Both the position numbers and the translations under genes were made by a program. Source: Shewanella psychrophila (GTDB taxonomy: Bacteria > Pseudomonadota > Gammaproteobacteria > Enterobacterales > Shewanellaceae). Taken from it: a stretch of DNA of 64,000 nt. Under the pieces are notes generated by a model. That model worked only from the letters and a program-made list of their open reading frames with translations, did no database searches and had not been told where the DNA came from. This document shows positions 18,360 through 27,467 of the stretch, piece after piece. The DNA is taken from the NCBI RefSeq assembly GCF_002005305.1, contig NZ_CP014782.1:6014001-6078000 (forward strand), read 5' to 3'. Positions within the stretch are counted from its first letter, which is position 1. Each line of letters begins with the position of its first letter.

Positions 18360-18369
18360 TGTGACTAAT

Positions 18370-18397
18370 AGGGTCTAGGCATTCAAACCTAGGCCCT
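18370..18397 (+). terminator. Stem-loop downstream of hslU, weak or Rho-assisted terminator
   Basis: AGGGTCTAGG (18370-18379), an 8-nt loop and CCTAGGCCCT (18388-18397) form a 10-bp stem with one U-G pair, 10 bp after the hslU stop. No U-tract follows, so it may act as a 3' stabiliser rather than an intrinsic terminator. Confidence 0.5.
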
Positions 18398-18487
18398 AAG
18401 TAGATGTAATAAGTTAGCCACATATATTTTTAACTTATATTCTCAACTTGTTTTCCTAATCTGACTGCTACACCACAGGCCAATACA

Positions 18488-18883
18488 ATGACTTCTCCAG
18501 ACTATAATCCAGTCGTTACCGCCCTCAAGCTTAAACGAAGGTCTCGCCTGTTAGAAGTGACGTTCGATGACGGCAAGACCTTTCAGCTAAGTTGTGAAAT
18601 GTTACGCGTTTATTCCCCTTCGGCCGAAGTCCACGGACATGGCAACTCGGTATTAGTCACTCACAAGAAAAATGTCAATATTAAGGCCCTAGATCCCGTG
18701 GGAAACTACGCGGTGAAGATAACCTTCGACGATGGTCATAACACAGGCTTATTCTCTTGGAAGGTGCTATATGATCTCGCCACTCATCAAGTCGACTTGT
18801 GGGAGAAATATCTCGCTAGACTCAGAGCCGAAAAAGCCAGTCGTGAACCATTAATCGATATGACGGTTAAATATCATAATTAG
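18488..18883 (+). CDS. DUF971 protein (gamma-butyrobetaine hydroxylase-like N-terminal domain)
   Basis: A 131-residue single-domain protein. The DUF971/GBBH-N fold is visible as LKLKRRSRLLEVTFDDGKTF, LSCEMLRVYSPSAEVHGHG and FDDGHNTGLFSWKVLYDLA. In larger proteins this domain precedes a dioxygenase and can bind zinc; alone it is common in proteobacteria next to hslU and is linked by some to iron-sulphur protein maturation, with no settled role. It sits 128 bp after hslU and ends at a bidirectional terminator shared with acnB. Confidence 0.9.
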   Translation: MTSPDYNPVVTALKLKRRSRLLEVTFDDGKTFQLSCEMLRVYSPSAEVHGHGNSVLVTHKKNVNIKALDPVGNYAVKITFDDGHNTGLFSWKVLYDLATHQVDLWEKYLARLRAEKASREPLIDMTVKYHN

Positions 18884-18908
18884 TTTTAAGTTAAAAACAA
18901 CACGCATA

Positions 18909-18946
18909 AAAAAAGCTAGATTCATAAATATGAATCTAGCTTTTTT
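18909..18946. terminator. Bidirectional terminator between the DUF971 gene and acnB
   Basis: Arms 18909-18925 and 18930-18946 pair over 17 bp around a 4-nt loop, with A-runs on one side and T-runs on the other. It serves the plus-strand DUF971 gene and the minus-strand acnB, whose stops lie on either side. Confidence 0.95.
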
Positions 18947-18988
18947 GTTGCAGCTTAGTGCTCAGAGAGCACTAAGCTCTTTGTGACT

Positions 18989-21586
18989 TTATACTGCCGA
19001 CTGGAAGATGACTTCAGCCGCTTTCTCAGTATAAGACTGCATCTTATCGAAGTTCAGGTAACGATAGGTATCAGCCGCTGTCGCATCCAACTCTTTCGCA
19101 TAAGTCTGATATTCATCCGCAGAAGGCAGACGACCTAACAGAGCCGCTACGGCAGCTAGTTCAGCAGAAGCCAGATAAACATTAGCACCAGTACCAAGAC
19201 GGTTAGGGAAGTTACGAGTAGAGGTAGATACTACAGTCACACCATCAGCAACACGTGCCTGATTACCCATACATAGAGAGCACCCAGGGGTCTCTACACG
19301 AGCCCCAACACGACCGAATATGGCGTAGTAACCTTCTTCGGTAAGCTGATCGCGATCCATCTTAGTCGGTGGCGCGATCCATAGACGTGTCGGCAAGCTA
19401 GTGGCAAACTTATCCAACATCTTACCTGTGGCGCGGAAATGCCCTATGTTGGTCATACAAGAACCGACGAAGACTTCGTCAATCTTAGTGTCCTTAACGT
19501 CTGATAGCAGTACTGCATCATCAGGATCGTTTGGAGCACAAAGAATAGGCTCTTTAATATCGCTCAAGTCGATTTCGATAACGGCAGCATATTCCGCATC
19601 TGCATCGGCAGCCAACAACTCAGGATTAGCTAACCAGTCTTGCATCGCAGTGATACGACGTTCGATAGTACGACGATCCCCATAACCTTCAGCAATCATC
19701 CACTTCAACATCACGATGTTGGAGTTTAGATATTCGATGATAGGCTCTTTGTCCAGCTTGATGCTACAACCAGCAGCACTACGCTCGGCTGAAGCGTCAG
19801 ACAATTCAAATGCCTGCTCAACTTTCAAGCTTTCAAGGCCTTCAATCTCAAGCACTCGACCAGAAAAGAAGTTCACTTTTCCTTGCTTCTCTACGGTCAA
19901 TAGACCCATATCGATGGCTTTAAGTGGAATAGCGTGTACCAGATCACGTAAGGTGATACCCGGTTGCATCTCACCTTTAAAACGTACCAAGACTGACTCA
20001 GGCATATCCAGAGGCATAACACCTGTCGCAGCGGCGAAAGCCACCAGACCGGAACCCGCAGGGAAAGAGATACCAATTGGGAAACGAGTATGAGAATCAC
20101 CACCGGTACCGACAGTATCAGGTAGTAGCATACGGTTTAACCAAGAGTGAATAACTCCGTCACCCGGGCGCAGAGATACACCGCCACGGTTCATGATAAA
20201 GTCAGGAAGCGTATGGTGAGTGTTCACATCCACTGGCTTAGGATAAGCCGAAGTGTGGCAGAATGACTGCATGGTCAAATCGGCACTGAAACCAAGACAC
20301 GCCAGATCTTTAAGCTCATCACGAGTCATAGGACCGGTAGTATCTTGCGAACCTACCGAAGTCATCTTAGGCTCACAGTATTGACCCGGACGAATACCGG
20401 TAACACCACAAGCTTTACCAACCATCTTCTGAGCAAGGGTATAACCTTTACCCGTATCGGCCACATCTTTCGGTAATACGAAGACAGTTGAATCTTCAAG
20501 CTTAAGTACTTCACGAGCGCGAGCCGTAAGGCCACGTCCGATGATCAATGGGATACGGCCACCGGCACGTACTTCATCCATCAAGACCTCAGTTTTTAGA
20601 CTGAACTCAGAGATAACTTCATCGCTATCGTGACGCTTAACTATGCCTTTGTATGGGTAGATATCGATAACATCGCCCATATTCATCTTGGTCACATCGA
20701 GTTCGATAGGTAAGGCACCGGCATCTTCCATGGTATTGAAGAAGATTGGAGCGATCTTACCACCTAAACAGAAGCCGCCACCGCGCTTATTAGGCACATT
20801 AGGGATATCATCACCCATGAACCATAGCACTGAGTTAGTCGCCGACTTACGTGAAGAACCTGTCCCGACAACATCACCAACATAGACTAATGGGAAACCT
20901 TTAGACTTAAGTTGTTCGATCTCCTTGATTGGACCGATAGTACTAGCCTCATCGGGTACAATACCGTCACGAGCATTCTTAAGCATAGCTAACGCATGCA
21001 AAGGAATATCAGGGCGAGACCAGGCATCGGGAGCCGGAGACAAGTCATCTGTGTTAGTTTCACCAGTGACTTTAAACACAGTGAGAGAGATCTTCTCATC
21101 TAGCTTAGGACGATTGAGGAACCAATCGGCATCGGCCCACGCATGGACAACCTGTTTAGCAAATTCATTACCCGCTTGCATCTTCTCAACCACATCGTGA
21201 AAAGAGTCAAACATCAGCAAAGTCTTTGATAAGGCTTTAACAGCTAAAGGCGCTTGCGCCTCCACATCCAACTGAGCTATCAAAGGCTCGATGTTATAGC
21301 CGCCCTGCATGGTGCCAAGTAGCTCAACAGCGTGTGCCGATGTTAGAATTGGCGATGTAACTTCACCTTTGGCCACAGCATCCAGGAAACCCGCTTTAAC
21401 ATATGCGGCTTCATCTACTCCTGGTGGAATTCTGTTCTCAAGCAGGTCGAGGATAAATGCCTCTTCTCCCGCTGGTGGGTTTTTAATGACTTCGATTAAC
21501 TCGGCCACTTGATGGGCATCTAATGGCTTAGGGACTACGCCCTCTGAAGCACGTTCTGCGACGTGTTTACGATATGCTTCTAGCAC
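18989..21586 (-). CDS. acnB: Aconitate hydratase B
   Basis: A TCA-cycle enzyme interconverting citrate and isocitrate through aconitate. I place the start at a GTG (21586): AGAGGA lies 8 nt upstream and the protein then begins like E. coli AcnB (LEAYRKHVAERASEG) and has the same length, 865 residues. An 11-residue longer frame exists but its extension (MLERQTKRNVA) is unlike the family. The N-terminal HEAT-like domain, the swivel domain (TNTDDLSPAPDAWSRPDIPL) and the Fe-S cysteines (GSCMTNIGH; PGCSLCMGNQA) are all present. A 12-bp hairpin and a sigma-70-like promoter lie upstream. Confidence 0.97.
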   Translation of the reverse strand: MLEAYRKHVAERASEGVVPKPLDAHQVAELIEVIKNPPAGEEAFILDLLENRIPPGVDEAAYVKAGFLDAVAKGEVTSPILTSAHAVELLGTMQGGYNIEPLIAQLDVEAQAPLAVKALSKTLLMFDSFHDVVEKMQAGNEFAKQVVHAWADADWFLNRPKLDEKISLTVFKVTGETNTDDLSPAPDAWSRPDIPLHALAMLKNARDGIVPDEASTIGPIKEIEQLKSKGFPLVYVGDVVGTGSSRKSATNSVLWFMGDDIPNVPNKRGGGFCLGGKIAPIFFNTMEDAGALPIELDVTKMNMGDVIDIYPYKGIVKRHDSDEVISEFSLKTEVLMDEVRAGGRIPLIIGRGLTARAREVLKLEDSTVFVLPKDVADTGKGYTLAQKMVGKACGVTGIRPGQYCEPKMTSVGSQDTTGPMTRDELKDLACLGFSADLTMQSFCHTSAYPKPVDVNTHHTLPDFIMNRGGVSLRPGDGVIHSWLNRMLLPDTVGTGGDSHTRFPIGISFPAGSGLVAFAAATGVMPLDMPESVLVRFKGEMQPGITLRDLVHAIPLKAIDMGLLTVEKQGKVNFFSGRVLEIEGLESLKVEQAFELSDASAERSAAGCSIKLDKEPIIEYLNSNIVMLKWMIAEGYGDRRTIERRITAMQDWLANPELLAADADAEYAAVIEIDLSDIKEPILCAPNDPDDAVLLSDVKDTKIDEVFVGSCMTNIGHFRATGKMLDKFATSLPTRLWIAPPTKMDRDQLTEEGYYAIFGRVGARVETPGCSLCMGNQARVADGVTVVSTSTRNFPNRLGTGANVYLASAELAAVAALLGRLPSADEYQTYAKELDATAADTYRYLNFDKMQSYTEKAAEVIFQSAV

Positions 21587-21685
21587 GGCAACATTCCTCT
21601 TTGTTTGGCGTTCTAACAACGAAACTGCACTTCCTGATATTGAAAGCTGACAGTCCTGCAGGCTCGACCTTTTTTTCTGCTGATT

Positions 21686-21714
21686 ATTATACTATAGCTA
21701 AGCAAAAGTTTGAA
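21686..21714 (-). promoter_or_regulatory. Candidate sigma-70 promoter of acnB
   Basis: On the minus strand TTCAAA (21714-21709), a 17-nt spacer and TATAAT (21691-21686) lie 100 bp before the acnB start. The -10 is perfect, the -35 matches 4 of 6. Confidence 0.55.
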
Positions 21715-21746
21715 TCAGATCACACTCTTATCGGGCATCACCGCCC

Positions 21747-21777
21747 CTATTAACCATAACTCTGGTATGGTTAATAG
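21747..21777. repeat. 12-bp perfect inverted repeat upstream of acnB
   Basis: CTATTAACCATA (21747-21758) and TATGGTTAATAG (21766-21777) are exact complements around the 7-nt loop ACTCTGG. It lies 33 bp upstream of the acnB -35 and lacks a U-tract in either direction, so an operator for a dimeric regulator is as likely as an RNA hairpin. Confidence 0.6.
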
Positions 21778-22002
21778 CTCAGTTAATCTATAAATACCAC
21801 AAATAACATCAGCTCTGCTTAATTAAAAACAACTAACAACATGAATTTTATAAACTTAAACATACATCAAACAGCAGGCACTTCTCCATTTATTGTGGTT
21901 TAAGGCAATTGTTTACTCAATAAATTATAGGTAAGTTCCCAAGAAACAGACAAAAAATAGGGGTACTATTCATGATAGTTATAACGAACATATTGGAGCA
22001 CT

Positions 22003-22668
22003 ATGACCTCGCCTAAGTTTAAAGCCGTCATTTTCGACATGGATGGAGTATTGATAGATTCCGAACCCAGCTGGCAAGAAGCTGAATTTCAGACCATGAA
22101 ACGCTTAGGGCTACCTATATCTTATGAGGACACACTTCAAACAACGGGGTTGAGAATCGATCAGGTCGTCAGCTACTGGTATCAGAGATTTCCCTGGGCT
22201 AACTATGACAATGAGCAAACTGCTAAAACCATAGTCGATCAAGTTGTCAACGCGATTACAAGTGATGGCCAAGCCATGACTGGTGTGGAGAGTGCTCTCG
22301 AATTTTGCCGCACTAATGACTACAAGATAGGTTTAGCCACCTCATCGTCGAACCTTATCATAGAAGCTGTTTTAAACAAGCTCAACATAGCTCACTATTT
22401 CGATGCTATAGAGTCTGCCGAGCATCTTGCCTATGGCAAACCTCATCCCGAAGTATACCTAAACTGTGCCAAGGCAATAAATCTGGACCCTATAACTTGT
22501 GTTGCTATAGAAGACTCCTTCAATGGCTTAGTCGCCGCGAGGGCAGCCAATATGCAGACCATAGCGATTCCAGCAGTCGAGCAACAAGATGAACCCAAAT
22601 GGGTCATAGCCCACCAGCAGCTCAAAGATCTAACGGAATTGCCGGAATACCTAGATTCTAGTTCCTAG
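22003..22668 (+). CDS. hxpB: HAD-family sugar/hexitol phosphatase (YniC/HxpB type)
   Basis: A 221-residue haloacid-dehalogenase phosphatase. Motif I is FDMDGVLIDSEP (Asp12 nucleophile, Asp14 acid/base), motif II LATSSS, motif III the Lys in AYGKPHPEVY, and motif IV EDSFNGLVAA. The cap-domain phrase LRIDQVVSYWYQRFPW and the order of motifs follow E. coli YniC (HxpB), which dephosphorylates 2-deoxyglucose-6-phosphate and hexitol phosphates. It stands alone, divergent from acnB. The exact substrate is inferred. Confidence 0.85.
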   Translation: MTSPKFKAVIFDMDGVLIDSEPSWQEAEFQTMKRLGLPISYEDTLQTTGLRIDQVVSYWYQRFPWANYDNEQTAKTIVDQVVNAITSDGQAMTGVESALEFCRTNDYKIGLATSSSNLIIEAVLNKLNIAHYFDAIESAEHLAYGKPHPEVYLNCAKAINLDPITCVAIEDSFNGLVAARAANMQTIAIPAVEQQDEPKWVIAHQQLKDLTELPEYLDSSS

Positions 22669-22676
22669 CTTATAAA

Positions 22677-22702
22677 TAAAAAGCCCACCAAATTGGCGGG
22701 CT
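22677..22702 (-). terminator. Terminator for the M13 peptidase gene, possibly bidirectional
   Basis: On the minus strand AGCCCGCCA (22702-22694), loop ATT and TGGTGGGCT (22690-22682) form a 9-bp stem with one G-U pair, running into TTTTTATTTA. On the plus strand the same stem has one mismatch and a poorer T-tract, so it may weakly terminate the phosphatase gene too. Confidence 0.8.
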
Positions 22703-22770
22703 CTATATTTTCAGGCTCAACTCCCTCTCAACCACCTAGTGGTATCAATAGGGATGCGCAGCAGCGCCTA

Positions 22771-24822
22771 TTACCAGATCTTGACGCGATCTTCCGGCGC
22801 TAAGAACATTTTATCACCCTCTTTCACATCGAAGGCTTGATAGAAAGCCGGGATGTTACGCGGTGTGCCCATGGCGCGGAAGTGACTCGGTGAATGAGAA
22901 TCTGTCATCAGGCGACGACCTAGCTCCTCGTCGCGGTAGTTACGACGCCACACTTGAGACCAACCGATAAATAAGCGTTGTTCACCCGTTAAACCATCTA
23001 TAATCGGTGATTGTTTACCATTAAGACTCAGATGGTAAGAACGAGCCGCAACGGTCAAACCGCCAAGGTCACCAATATTCTCACCTAAGGTCAAGTCACC
23101 ATTAACGTGTTTACCCGGCAGAGCCTCATAACCCCCATACTGGGCCGACAGTTGGGCACCACGTTTCTGGAACTCAGCGCGATCGGCATCGGTCCACCAG
23201 TCTCTCAGATTACCATCGCCATCATACTTAGCCCCTTGATCATCGAAACCATGACTGATTTCATGACCGATAACCGCACCTATGCCACCGAAATTCACCG
23301 CGTCATCGGCGTCCATATTGAAAAAAGGAGGCTGTAATATAGCTGCTGGGAATACGATCTCATTCATCACAGGATTATAGTAAGCATTAACCGTCTGCGG
23401 CGTCATGTGCCATTCGGTGCGATCGATAGGCTTTCCGAGTTTATCTAGCATGGTCTTATATTCGAATTCAGCATAGCGTTGATAGTTGCCCACCAATTGA
23501 TCCGCTTTAATCTTGAGATCTGTGTAGTCTTTCCACTTATCCGGATAACCTATCTTATAAGTGAACTTAGCAAGCTTCTCTTGAGCCGCGACCTTAGTCT
23601 CTGGGGACATCCATTCGAGTTCGTTGATGCTAACTTCGAAACCTTTAATCAAGTCTTGGATCAAGCCTTCCATTCTCTGTTTCGCTTCAGGTTTAAAGTG
23701 CTGCTTTACGTACTCTTTGCCCACAAGCTCACCGATCACCTGATCCGACGCATCCACAGCCTTTTTCCAGCGCGGCTTCTGCTCTTCGATACCCATCAAT
23801 GTTTTACTATGAAAAGCAAAGTGAAGATCGACGAAATTTTTACTCAATAGCTCAGCATAGCTGTCTACTAAATGGAAAGAGAGATAATCTTGCCACTGGG
23901 ATACTGAGAAGTTAGTGAACTGGGCACCGAACTTCTCAAAATAGGAAGGCTGACGAACTATCGCCTCGGCGACTTTATCGATATTGGCACTGGCGGCGAA
24001 CTGAACGAAATCGAAGTTAGTAACCTTAGACTGTAGCTCGGCCTTATCCATCTTGTTATAGCTCTTATTGGCATCACGGGACTCGACACGGCTCCACTGA
24101 CTCTGAGCAATAAACGTCTCAATTTGAGCGACACTGTCCGCGACTCGCTCGGCATCTTTGCTACCGGCTTGAGTCATGACATCGGCAACGTAAGCGTTCA
24201 ATGCGGCTCGATTCTCGACAAACTTATCATCATCTTTCAGGTAATAATCACGATCCGGTAGTGTCAGGCCCGACTGATACAGATAGACCGCATACTGAGT
24301 CGAGTTTTTAGCATCATTGTTAACGTAGAAACCAAAAGGCATCTGCACACCACTGACAAGCAAGCTTCCCATAAGGCTGGCGATATCGTCATGATCTTTT
24401 GCCAGCGCGATATCACTAAGCTGTTCGCTTAGGGGGCTGACCCCTAGTTTTTCGATGACATCGGTATTCATGTAACTGGCATAAAAATCACCGACTTTCT
24501 GCTCACTGGAACCCACGGCTTTATTCGGCTTTGCCGCTGCCTCATCGATAATTTTCTTCAGCGCATTCTGACTCCGTTCATAGAGTACAGAAAAGGCACC
24601 GTAGTTAGACTTATCCGCAGGAATAGGAGTGTTGGCAAGCCAATGTCCATTAACGCTATAGTAGAAGTCATCTTGATGACGAACTGAGTTATCGAAGTTT
24701 ACCTTCTCCACACCTGACACCTTGGCGGCTTGTTGTACTACAGGTGTAGTAGGTTCGTTACTACATGCTGCTAGACCTAAGCTTAAGGCAATGCCTACTG
24801 CCAATTTACTTACTCTCTTCAT
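22771..24822 (-). CDS. M13-family zinc metallopeptidase, lipoprotein (PepO/neprilysin type)
   Basis: A 683-residue peptidase of the neprilysin family. I start at the ATG (24822) with GGGGA 7 nt upstream, which begins a lipoprotein signal ending at Cys20 (LGLAAC). Hallmarks are VNAYYNPVMNEIVFPAAIL, the zinc motif HEISH (about residues 518-522), and ENIGDLGGL with the third ligand Glu; the arginine-rich WRRNYRDEELGRR is near the C-terminus. M13 enzymes cleave short peptides; a lipid-anchored form would act in the periplasm or at the surface. Monocistronic, with a terminator downstream. Confidence 0.93.
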   Translation of the reverse strand: MKRVSKLAVGIALSLGLAACSNEPTTPVVQQAAKVSGVEKVNFDNSVRHQDDFYYSVNGHWLANTPIPADKSNYGAFSVLYERSQNALKKIIDEAAAKPNKAVGSSEQKVGDFYASYMNTDVIEKLGVSPLSEQLSDIALAKDHDDIASLMGSLLVSGVQMPFGFYVNNDAKNSTQYAVYLYQSGLTLPDRDYYLKDDDKFVENRAALNAYVADVMTQAGSKDAERVADSVAQIETFIAQSQWSRVESRDANKSYNKMDKAELQSKVTNFDFVQFAASANIDKVAEAIVRQPSYFEKFGAQFTNFSVSQWQDYLSFHLVDSYAELLSKNFVDLHFAFHSKTLMGIEEQKPRWKKAVDASDQVIGELVGKEYVKQHFKPEAKQRMEGLIQDLIKGFEVSINELEWMSPETKVAAQEKLAKFTYKIGYPDKWKDYTDLKIKADQLVGNYQRYAEFEYKTMLDKLGKPIDRTEWHMTPQTVNAYYNPVMNEIVFPAAILQPPFFNMDADDAVNFGGIGAVIGHEISHGFDDQGAKYDGDGNLRDWWTDADRAEFQKRGAQLSAQYGGYEALPGKHVNGDLTLGENIGDLGGLTVAARSYHLSLNGKQSPIIDGLTGEQRLFIGWSQVWRRNYRDEELGRRLMTDSHSPSHFRAMGTPRNIPAFYQAFDVKEGDKMFLAPEDRVKIW

Positions 24823-24972
24823 TTTTATCCCCGATTTATCCTGGTAGCGACCTGCTATCTTCAAGCCTGCTATAAATTATCCCATGACACATTATCACCG
24901 CAGGATTTAACACAATAGCCAATATTTGTAACTTTGTATTAATCTTAGTAGTCAGCAACTTTGCTGATTTGA

Positions 24973-27195
24973 TTACCAGTTCTTGCCTATAAACAGGAAT
25001 ATGGCCTTCTCGCCATCATCGGCCCAACCAAATCCAATCGCCGCAGGCCCCATGCTGGTATCAGTTCCAAAATATAGGCTACCGGAATAGATGAGATCGT
25101 CTAGATCCACATGCTCTCTTAACTCCCAGACATTACCCGCCTCGATGCTCGCTCCCAAATAGAGAGGGTAATCTGTCATGCCCAGTACATCCCTTCCTAG
25201 ATCATATTGATACACGAATGCACCGAAAATTTTATGGGGGCCAACCAAGGCATTTTTATGATAACCGGAGAGATTTAAGAATCCACCGAGTTCAGATACA
25301 TGTACACTAAAGCCATCATCCTTACTGACTGTGGCTAGTGATGCTATACCGACAAATGCATGGTTACCCACACTCAATGCGCCGCGCCAATCCAGCTCAA
25401 TTTGCAGAGAATTCTCCTTTAGCTCATCAAGCCCAGAGTAAAAGAGAGTTGGATTGTATTCCTTGCGGTAGTAAGCATCTAAAGTAAAGCGATTACCCGA
25501 TGTGGGGAAATTAATGCTATCGAGATCGTCATAGCCAAATTTAAAATATCCACCGTATGACTCATACTCTAGACCTTCGGGAAAAAATCCATTCTCCAAG
25601 TCTCCTGTTTCACCGGTAATACCAAGTTCAATCATGCCCTCTTTGACATAGTTATACCCAATTCCGACATCGGCACGGTACTGTTTCTGTTTAAGTTGCA
25701 GTATTCTGGAGCTGGCATCGAAAAACTCCCAGTCCTTAATCTCATAGCTCAATTTGGCCCGACTATAGAAGGCTTGGTCATAATCCAATGGTTGGTAAAA
25801 TTCAGTTGAAATCAACTTTTCATAACCTAACTTGAGCTCATTGCGCCATTCGCCGCCGGTATCAGTCAAATCAGTTAAGGTGTAGGCCAGATCGAATGAG
25901 GCCGCCGAGTCTAGAGAGAAATCATCTTCCCAGCTAAAGCCCAACTGGAAATAATTTGGCCCCCAAGATTTAGCATAGGTATTAAGGCTCAATACTCTGC
26001 CTTGATCGGTATCGATAAACTCTGCATTGACGCGCTCAAATTTATCCAGTGAATAAATAGCGGCGACTCCCTCTGCCAGTTTCTCCTGAGTTACCACCTC
26101 CCCTTCTTGGATGCCTAAGGTTTCTCGCAAAAGAGACTCACTGACTTGCGATTCATTGTTGAACACAATATTCACGATGGGATGATCGATATCATCGAGC
26201 CATTGACGGCTGATCTGTCTCTTTCTGGCTAGATAAGTTTCAAACGCCTCTTTATCAACACTCAGACCCTGCAGGCTTATCAAGTGTTCACGCGCAGCCT
26301 CTTCACCTAATATAAAAGCTTGGGGCATGATGGTAAAATCTGTGGTACTCATCTCTCCCACATCAGGACGAATAAGAATATCGTCTTGGGTTAAGAGCTC
26401 CTTCTGTCGTTCGGTACTGGCATTGGTCAGCATGGTTGAAAGCTGATTGAGCACGGCGACGGTACTGGTTAACTCCTCTTTCTTCACCAAGGATGAGCCA
26501 ATATCCACGGCTATGATGATATCTGCACCTAATGCCTTAACGACATCCACTGGCATGTTATTGCCGATCCCTCCGTCAATTAGCAATTTGCCCTCATAAT
26601 CCACAGGCTGCAGCGCACCGGGAACAGTGGCCGACGCCTGCATCGCCTTAACAATACTGCCATTACTGATAACCACAGCATTGCTCGTTTCCAGATCCGT
26701 CGCCACGGCGCGATAGGGAATGGCAAGCTCATCGAAGTGACCAAATTGGTTCACTAAGCCAGTTGAGCGCTGCAGTAATTGCGACATAGTCTGGCCACGT
26801 AATAAACCATTAGGTACTTTAACCTTATCGTCGCTATAGCCCATATTTAAGGGGAGGTTAAATCTATCTCTCTGCTGCTTATTGCGGTAACTCAAAGCCT
26901 GTCTTGGAATGGTGTCTGAATAACCATTTGACCAATTTTCATTGAGCATGATCTTCTCAATTTCTGCGGCACTATAACCAAGGGCATACATGCCAGCAAC
27001 ATAGGCACCTATGCTAGTTCCAGCAATATAATCAACCGGAATACGATTTTCTTCCAATACTTTAAGCACACCGATATGAGCGGCACCTTTAGCCCCGCCA
27101 CCACTCAGTACCAAACCAATTTTAGGGCGTACTTCTTCAGAAAACGCTGAAAAACTAAGGAGTAATATGAGAAGAAAAGTAAGTGAACGTGTCAT
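24973..27195 (-). CDS. Patatin-like phospholipase fused to an outer-membrane barrel (PlpD type), copy 1
   Basis: A 740-residue protein with the type Vd secretion layout: a signal peptide (residues 1-19), a patatin lipase domain (about 25-310), a POTRA-like domain (about 330-415) and a 16-strand-type barrel (about 420-740). The lipase signature is GLVLSGGGAKGAAHIG, the nucleophile Ser61 lies in GTSIG, and the partner Asp207 is in LLIDGGIGNN. The barrel is of the Omp85/surface-antigen class. In Pseudomonas PlpD the lipase is passed out through its own barrel. It is followed by no other gene on its strand and preceded by a near-identical copy, 272 bp upstream. Confidence 0.9.
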   Translation of the reverse strand: MTRSLTFLLILLLSFSAFSEEVRPKIGLVLSGGGAKGAAHIGVLKVLEENRIPVDYIAGTSIGAYVAGMYALGYSAAEIEKIMLNENWSNGYSDTIPRQALSYRNKQQRDRFNLPLNMGYSDDKVKVPNGLLRGQTMSQLLQRSTGLVNQFGHFDELAIPYRAVATDLETSNAVVISNGSIVKAMQASATVPGALQPVDYEGKLLIDGGIGNNMPVDVVKALGADIIIAVDIGSSLVKKEELTSTVAVLNQLSTMLTNASTERQKELLTQDDILIRPDVGEMSTTDFTIMPQAFILGEEAAREHLISLQGLSVDKEAFETYLARKRQISRQWLDDIDHPIVNIVFNNESQVSESLLRETLGIQEGEVVTQEKLAEGVAAIYSLDKFERVNAEFIDTDQGRVLSLNTYAKSWGPNYFQLGFSWEDDFSLDSAASFDLAYTLTDLTDTGGEWRNELKLGYEKLISTEFYQPLDYDQAFYSRAKLSYEIKDWEFFDASSRILQLKQKQYRADVGIGYNYVKEGMIELGITGETGDLENGFFPEGLEYESYGGYFKFGYDDLDSINFPTSGNRFTLDAYYRKEYNPTLFYSGLDELKENSLQIELDWRGALSVGNHAFVGIASLATVSKDDGFSVHVSELGGFLNLSGYHKNALVGPHKIFGAFVYQYDLGRDVLGMTDYPLYLGASIEAGNVWELREHVDLDDLIYSGSLYFGTDTSMGPAAIGFGWADDGEKAIFLFIGKNW

Positions 27196-27367
27196 AGTCT
27201 ATTTGATTCTTTTGTTATTGCTGTCACTTTGTGCGCCCATTCTAACCAAAAAATCTAATTAAAGCTTAAATTCAATCGAAAGTAATACTAGCTTGAATTA
27301 ACAGTTGAGCTTATGAGAGGTATTAACTAGAGAGTAACACTGAGTGACTTTGAAAAACTCCATGACT

Positions 27368-27395
27368 CGCGCTTTTTCTTGATAGAAAAAGCGCG
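27368..27395. repeat. 12-bp perfect hairpin between the two patatin genes
   Basis: CGCGCTTTTTCT (27368-27379), loop TGAT and AGAAAAAGCGCG (27384-27395) form a perfect stem 73 bp after the end of copy 2. On the minus strand no U-tract follows the stem; it may still act as a terminator or 3' stabiliser between the paralogues. Confidence 0.6.
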
Positions 27396-27467
27396 AAATG
27401 ACTCTGTGACATAACCATCACAAGATTTCATTTGAAATCCTAGATTAACCATGTATGAGCCGTCGTT

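Larger units (their letters stand above)
21587..22002. other. Divergent intergenic region between acnB and the HAD phosphatase gene
   Basis: This 416-bp AT-rich region carries the acnB promoter (21686-21714), a perfect 12-bp inverted repeat (21747-21777) and an unannotated AT-rich stretch up to the HAD gene, where TTGGAGCAC provides the ribosome binding site. No open frame of note is seen. Confidence 0.6.

Noticed and set aside
21587..21619. Eleven-residue N-terminal extension of AcnB
   Set aside because: The extension does not match the family, and the GTG at 21586 has the proper SD and gives the standard length.
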